From Promethearchaeota archaeon (lineage in GTDB: Archaea > Asgardarchaeota > Lokiarchaeia > Sigyniarchaeales > SOKP01), in the NCBI GenBank assembly GCA_019057795.1, contig JAHLWS010000060.1, positions 1-64,000 on the forward strand: 64,000 bases of DNA, written 5' to 3'. The translations under genes and the position numbers were made by a program. The stretch's first letter is position 1; every line of letters starts with the position of its first letter. Positions 62,198-64,000 of this stretch are shown here, one piece after another. The notes under the pieces are model-generated. The model worked only from the letters and a program-made list of their open reading frames with translations, did not search any database and was not told the DNA's origin.

Positions 62198-63412
62198 TTA
62201 ATAGGTAAGATATTCTTTTCTCTTTTTTTTGCTTGATCTAATTAAAAAAACTATCCCGATTATTACAATCCCTAATATAGAGCTAATTATTATAATAATG
62301 AGAAGATCTGGGGAATTAAAATTTGTCTCTAATACAGTTATTTTTACATCGTAATTAAAAGTGTAAGCGTCGTGGTCGTATGCTACTGGTGACGGAATGT
62401 GTGGGAACTCTGAAATGTAATCATATCCCGGTGATGCCCCCGGCATAAAAAACCAAGCGCCGATATTTAAATTTAACCTTAGATAATCGCTTTTTTTGTA
62501 GTAGTTTGGGTTTTGTGGTTCGCAAGCAATCCATCCAATTTCGGGAATATAATATTCGACCCAAGCGTGACCTAAAAGGGTTGAAGTTCCATTTGAACTA
62601 GCTTGAAAATTAAAGACTTGTCCGACTGTCGGTTGAAGATTTGAATCTGCTGATATCAAATATCCGGTTACTTTTCTGGCGGGAATCCCTTGAATTCTCA
62701 ACAAAGTAATCATTAAAGTAGAATACTCGCTACAATCACCTAATTTATTGTCATACGCCCAAGATGCGCCTTTCTCTAAAGCGGGAAGACTTTCAGAGTA
62801 AGTAAGATAATCCGAAACCCAGCTGCTAATTTTTTGAGCCTTTTCGAGCGGATTATCACTAGGATCAACGATACTATTTGACGCAGCAATTAGATCGGGG
62901 TCGTCTCGCTCGTAATATTCTTCCGTATTGTTACAATATAAATCAAACATTTCGTCAGAAGTATTATAAGTTCCGATGTCTGAATCAAAAATAGAGCCAA
63001 ATGTTACCTCGCTAAGTTTTATCTTATATTTTTGACTTAAAATAATAGTATCAGAAGTAACGCTACTTAGAGTAGCGTTAAATAAATCGTAAGTGTTATT
63101 GAATTTATCTAGCGAACCCATAATTAGAGAATCGGTTCCCGTTATTGAATTGTATAACAGGTTAGATTCTTGATATGGGGGACAATATTGGGTAACCGTC
63201 GAATTCGGTTGTCGATCGTTTAATCGTGCGACTTTAAAATAATAAGTCTGCGGAGATATTCGAGTATGTGTAAAGGTGTAGTTAAGTTCTACTTGATATG
63301 TAACGCTTTTACTAACTTCATAATTAGAGATGCCTTCAGCTGAAGCAATTGACATTAAGTTCATTGGAAAAAGAAAGATTAACAATAAAAATGCTATTTT
63401 ATGAGTTTTCAT
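62198..63412 (-). CDS. Exported transglutaminase-like (cysteine protease-fold) protein, membrane anchored
   Basis: 404 residues: a signal peptide (IAFLLLIFLFPMNLMSIASA), an extracellular beta-rich region, then a transglutaminase-like core (residues about 195-320) with the catalytic triad set GDCSEYSTLM (Cys), LGHAWVEYYIP (His) and the following ACEPQNPNYY segment (the usual Asp position reads Glu-Pro). A C-terminal helix (LLIIIIISSILGIVIIGIVF) and basic tail anchor it. It may be a surface peptidase or crosslinking enzyme. Its tail lacks PGY, so it is not a clear archaeosortase substrate. Confidence 0.83.
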   Translation of the reverse strand: MKTHKIAFLLLIFLFPMNLMSIASAEGISNYEVSKSVTYQVELNYTFTHTRISPQTYYFKVARLNDRQPNSTVTQYCPPYQESNLLYNSITGTDSLIMGSLDKFNNTYDLFNATLSSVTSDTIILSQKYKIKLSEVTFGSIFDSDIGTYNTSDEMFDLYCNNTEEYYERDDPDLIAASNSIVDPSDNPLEKAQKISSWVSDYLTYSESLPALEKGASWAYDNKLGDCSEYSTLMITLLRIQGIPARKVTGYLISADSNLQPTVGQVFNFQASSNGTSTLLGHAWVEYYIPEIGWIACEPQNPNYYKKSDYLRLNLNIGAWFFMPGASPGYDYISEFPHIPSPVAYDHDAYTFNYDVKITVLETNFNSPDLLIIIIISSILGIVIIGIVFLIRSSKKKRKEYLTY

Positions 63413-63582
63413 ATCTATTTACCTTTTTAATTTATTCTTAAAAATTCTTATAAAGAGTATAAAATTATCTATTTTTATTTTTACTGATATTCTTACTAAA
63501 GAAATAGATTATTAAGAAAGGATTTTTACTACTTTAGTATATTTTTTAAAAAAATTTGTTAATCTGTTAAGGGGAAAATACT

Positions 63583-64000
63583 ATTATCTATAAGATTTTT
63601 TTAATTGATTCCGACAATGGGATCTCAATACTAGAAGCTACGTTTAAAGAACTAAAAAAAGATAAAATACCTAACGGTGTCATACCGGGTTTCTTCAAAG
63701 AAATAAACGATATTATTGATGTAATCCAAGCTGCTATGGTTAAGGGAAAAAATGGAAACGAAATTATTAGAATTGTCGAATCTGAAAACTCTACCATTAT
63801 TATTATTTATCATCCCCTTTCAAGAATCCTATTTTGTTCAATTTCTGACGCAGATGATGATATAGATAAATTAATTGAAGTAAATAAAAAAATCACTAAC
63901 AGATTTTGGAAAAAACACCAATCAGATATAAAAATCTTTAGAACAACTTCAGAAAAATCTAGATTTCAAACGATTATTGCTGATATCGAAAATTTGACCC
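63583..64000 (+). CDS. Longin-like domain protein, partial, apparent ATT start
   Basis: The frame is open from ATT 63583 to the window edge (139 codons): (M)IYKIFLIDSDNGISILEATF, then VIPGFFKEINDIIDVIQAAM and RILFCSISDADDDIDKLIEV. The hydrophobic first strand, the alternating strand-helix pattern and the kinship to Asgard longin-GTPase N-termini suggest a longin-like domain, possibly leading into a GTPase beyond the window. An in-frame TAA lies 12 bases upstream and no ATG, GTG or TTG lies between it and the first strand. AAGGGG is 8 bases before the ATT. Confidence 0.7.
   Translation, partial: MIYKIFLIDSDNGISILEATFKELKKDKIPNGVIPGFFKEINDIIDVIQAAMVKGKNGNEIIRIVESENSTIIIIYHPLSRILFCSISDADDDIDKLIEVNKKITNRFWKKHQSDIKIFRTTSEKSRFQTIIADIENLT

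Overview
The window looks like a Lokiarchaeia-type (Asgard, Promethearchaeota) archaeal chromosome. It is AT-rich, uses GGTGA-type ribosome binding sites, and mixes archaeal metabolism with eukaryotic-signature proteins. The latter are a Ras-like GTPase with a zinc ribbon (15732-16352), three Arf/Rag-like GTPases (47109-48632, 52102-53091, 60766-62178), two of which carry an N-terminal longin-like domain, a zinc-ribbon/roadblock protein (53222-54238), a single-domain gelsolin-like protein (37078-37386) and a longin-like protein cut by the right edge. This placement is inferred from gene content only.

Left end (1-6685): a sulfur or selenium trafficking cluster (two DsrE-like proteins, a YeeE/YedE transporter, TusA) reads leftward. 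It diverges from a rightward hydrogenase/heterodisulfide reductase operon: an MvhG-like small subunit with a duplicated Fe-S module, an MvhA-like large subunit lacking its C-terminal nickel motif, HdrC and HdrB. The missing motif sits in a short gene at 5031-5183 that ordinary ORF calling does not see, because it is interrupted by an in-frame TGA exactly where the first nickel-binding cysteine belongs. It is a VhuU-type selenoprotein, followed by a strong RNA secondary structure that is a SECIS candidate. No HdrA or MvhD is in the window.

6.7-16.4 kb: an esterase-like hydrolase, a duplicated hdrB 3' end and gene remnants, several membrane proteins, hypC facing a cooC-like gene whose only plausible start is ATT, an HTH-membrane protein, a coiled-coil/HEAT protein, an MBL-fold hydrolase and the Ras-like GTPase. 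16.5-29.4 kb: cyclophilin, an ADP-forming acyl-CoA synthetase with a phosphotransacetylase-like regulator, a membrane gene split at a T9 run, a GH32 glycosidase beside an IS4-type transposase, and a sulfatase-like protein with a second degraded 3' copy. 29.4-43.9 kb: a complete acetone-carboxylase-type acxABC operon, a membrane acyltransferase, a geranylgeranyl-reductase-like flavoprotein, gelsolin, a truncated PAS gene, an intron-containing tRNA-Pro(CGG), PEP synthase, a macrodomain and a YkgJ-type cysteine protein.

44.2-64 kb: an archaeosortase-like enzyme and a lone MtrH, small winged-helix proteins, then a region rich in GTPase/roadblock modules. Three tandem surface beta-helix proteins follow; all end in the same PGY-plus-membrane-helix-plus-basic tail, the likely substrates of the archaeosortase. 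A stand-alone ATP-cone protein, a transglutaminase-like surface protein and the longin-like partial gene (also apparently ATT-initiated) close the window. Recurrent themes are duplicated gene 3' ends, facing gene fragments, and non-standard decoding (selenocysteine and ATT starts).
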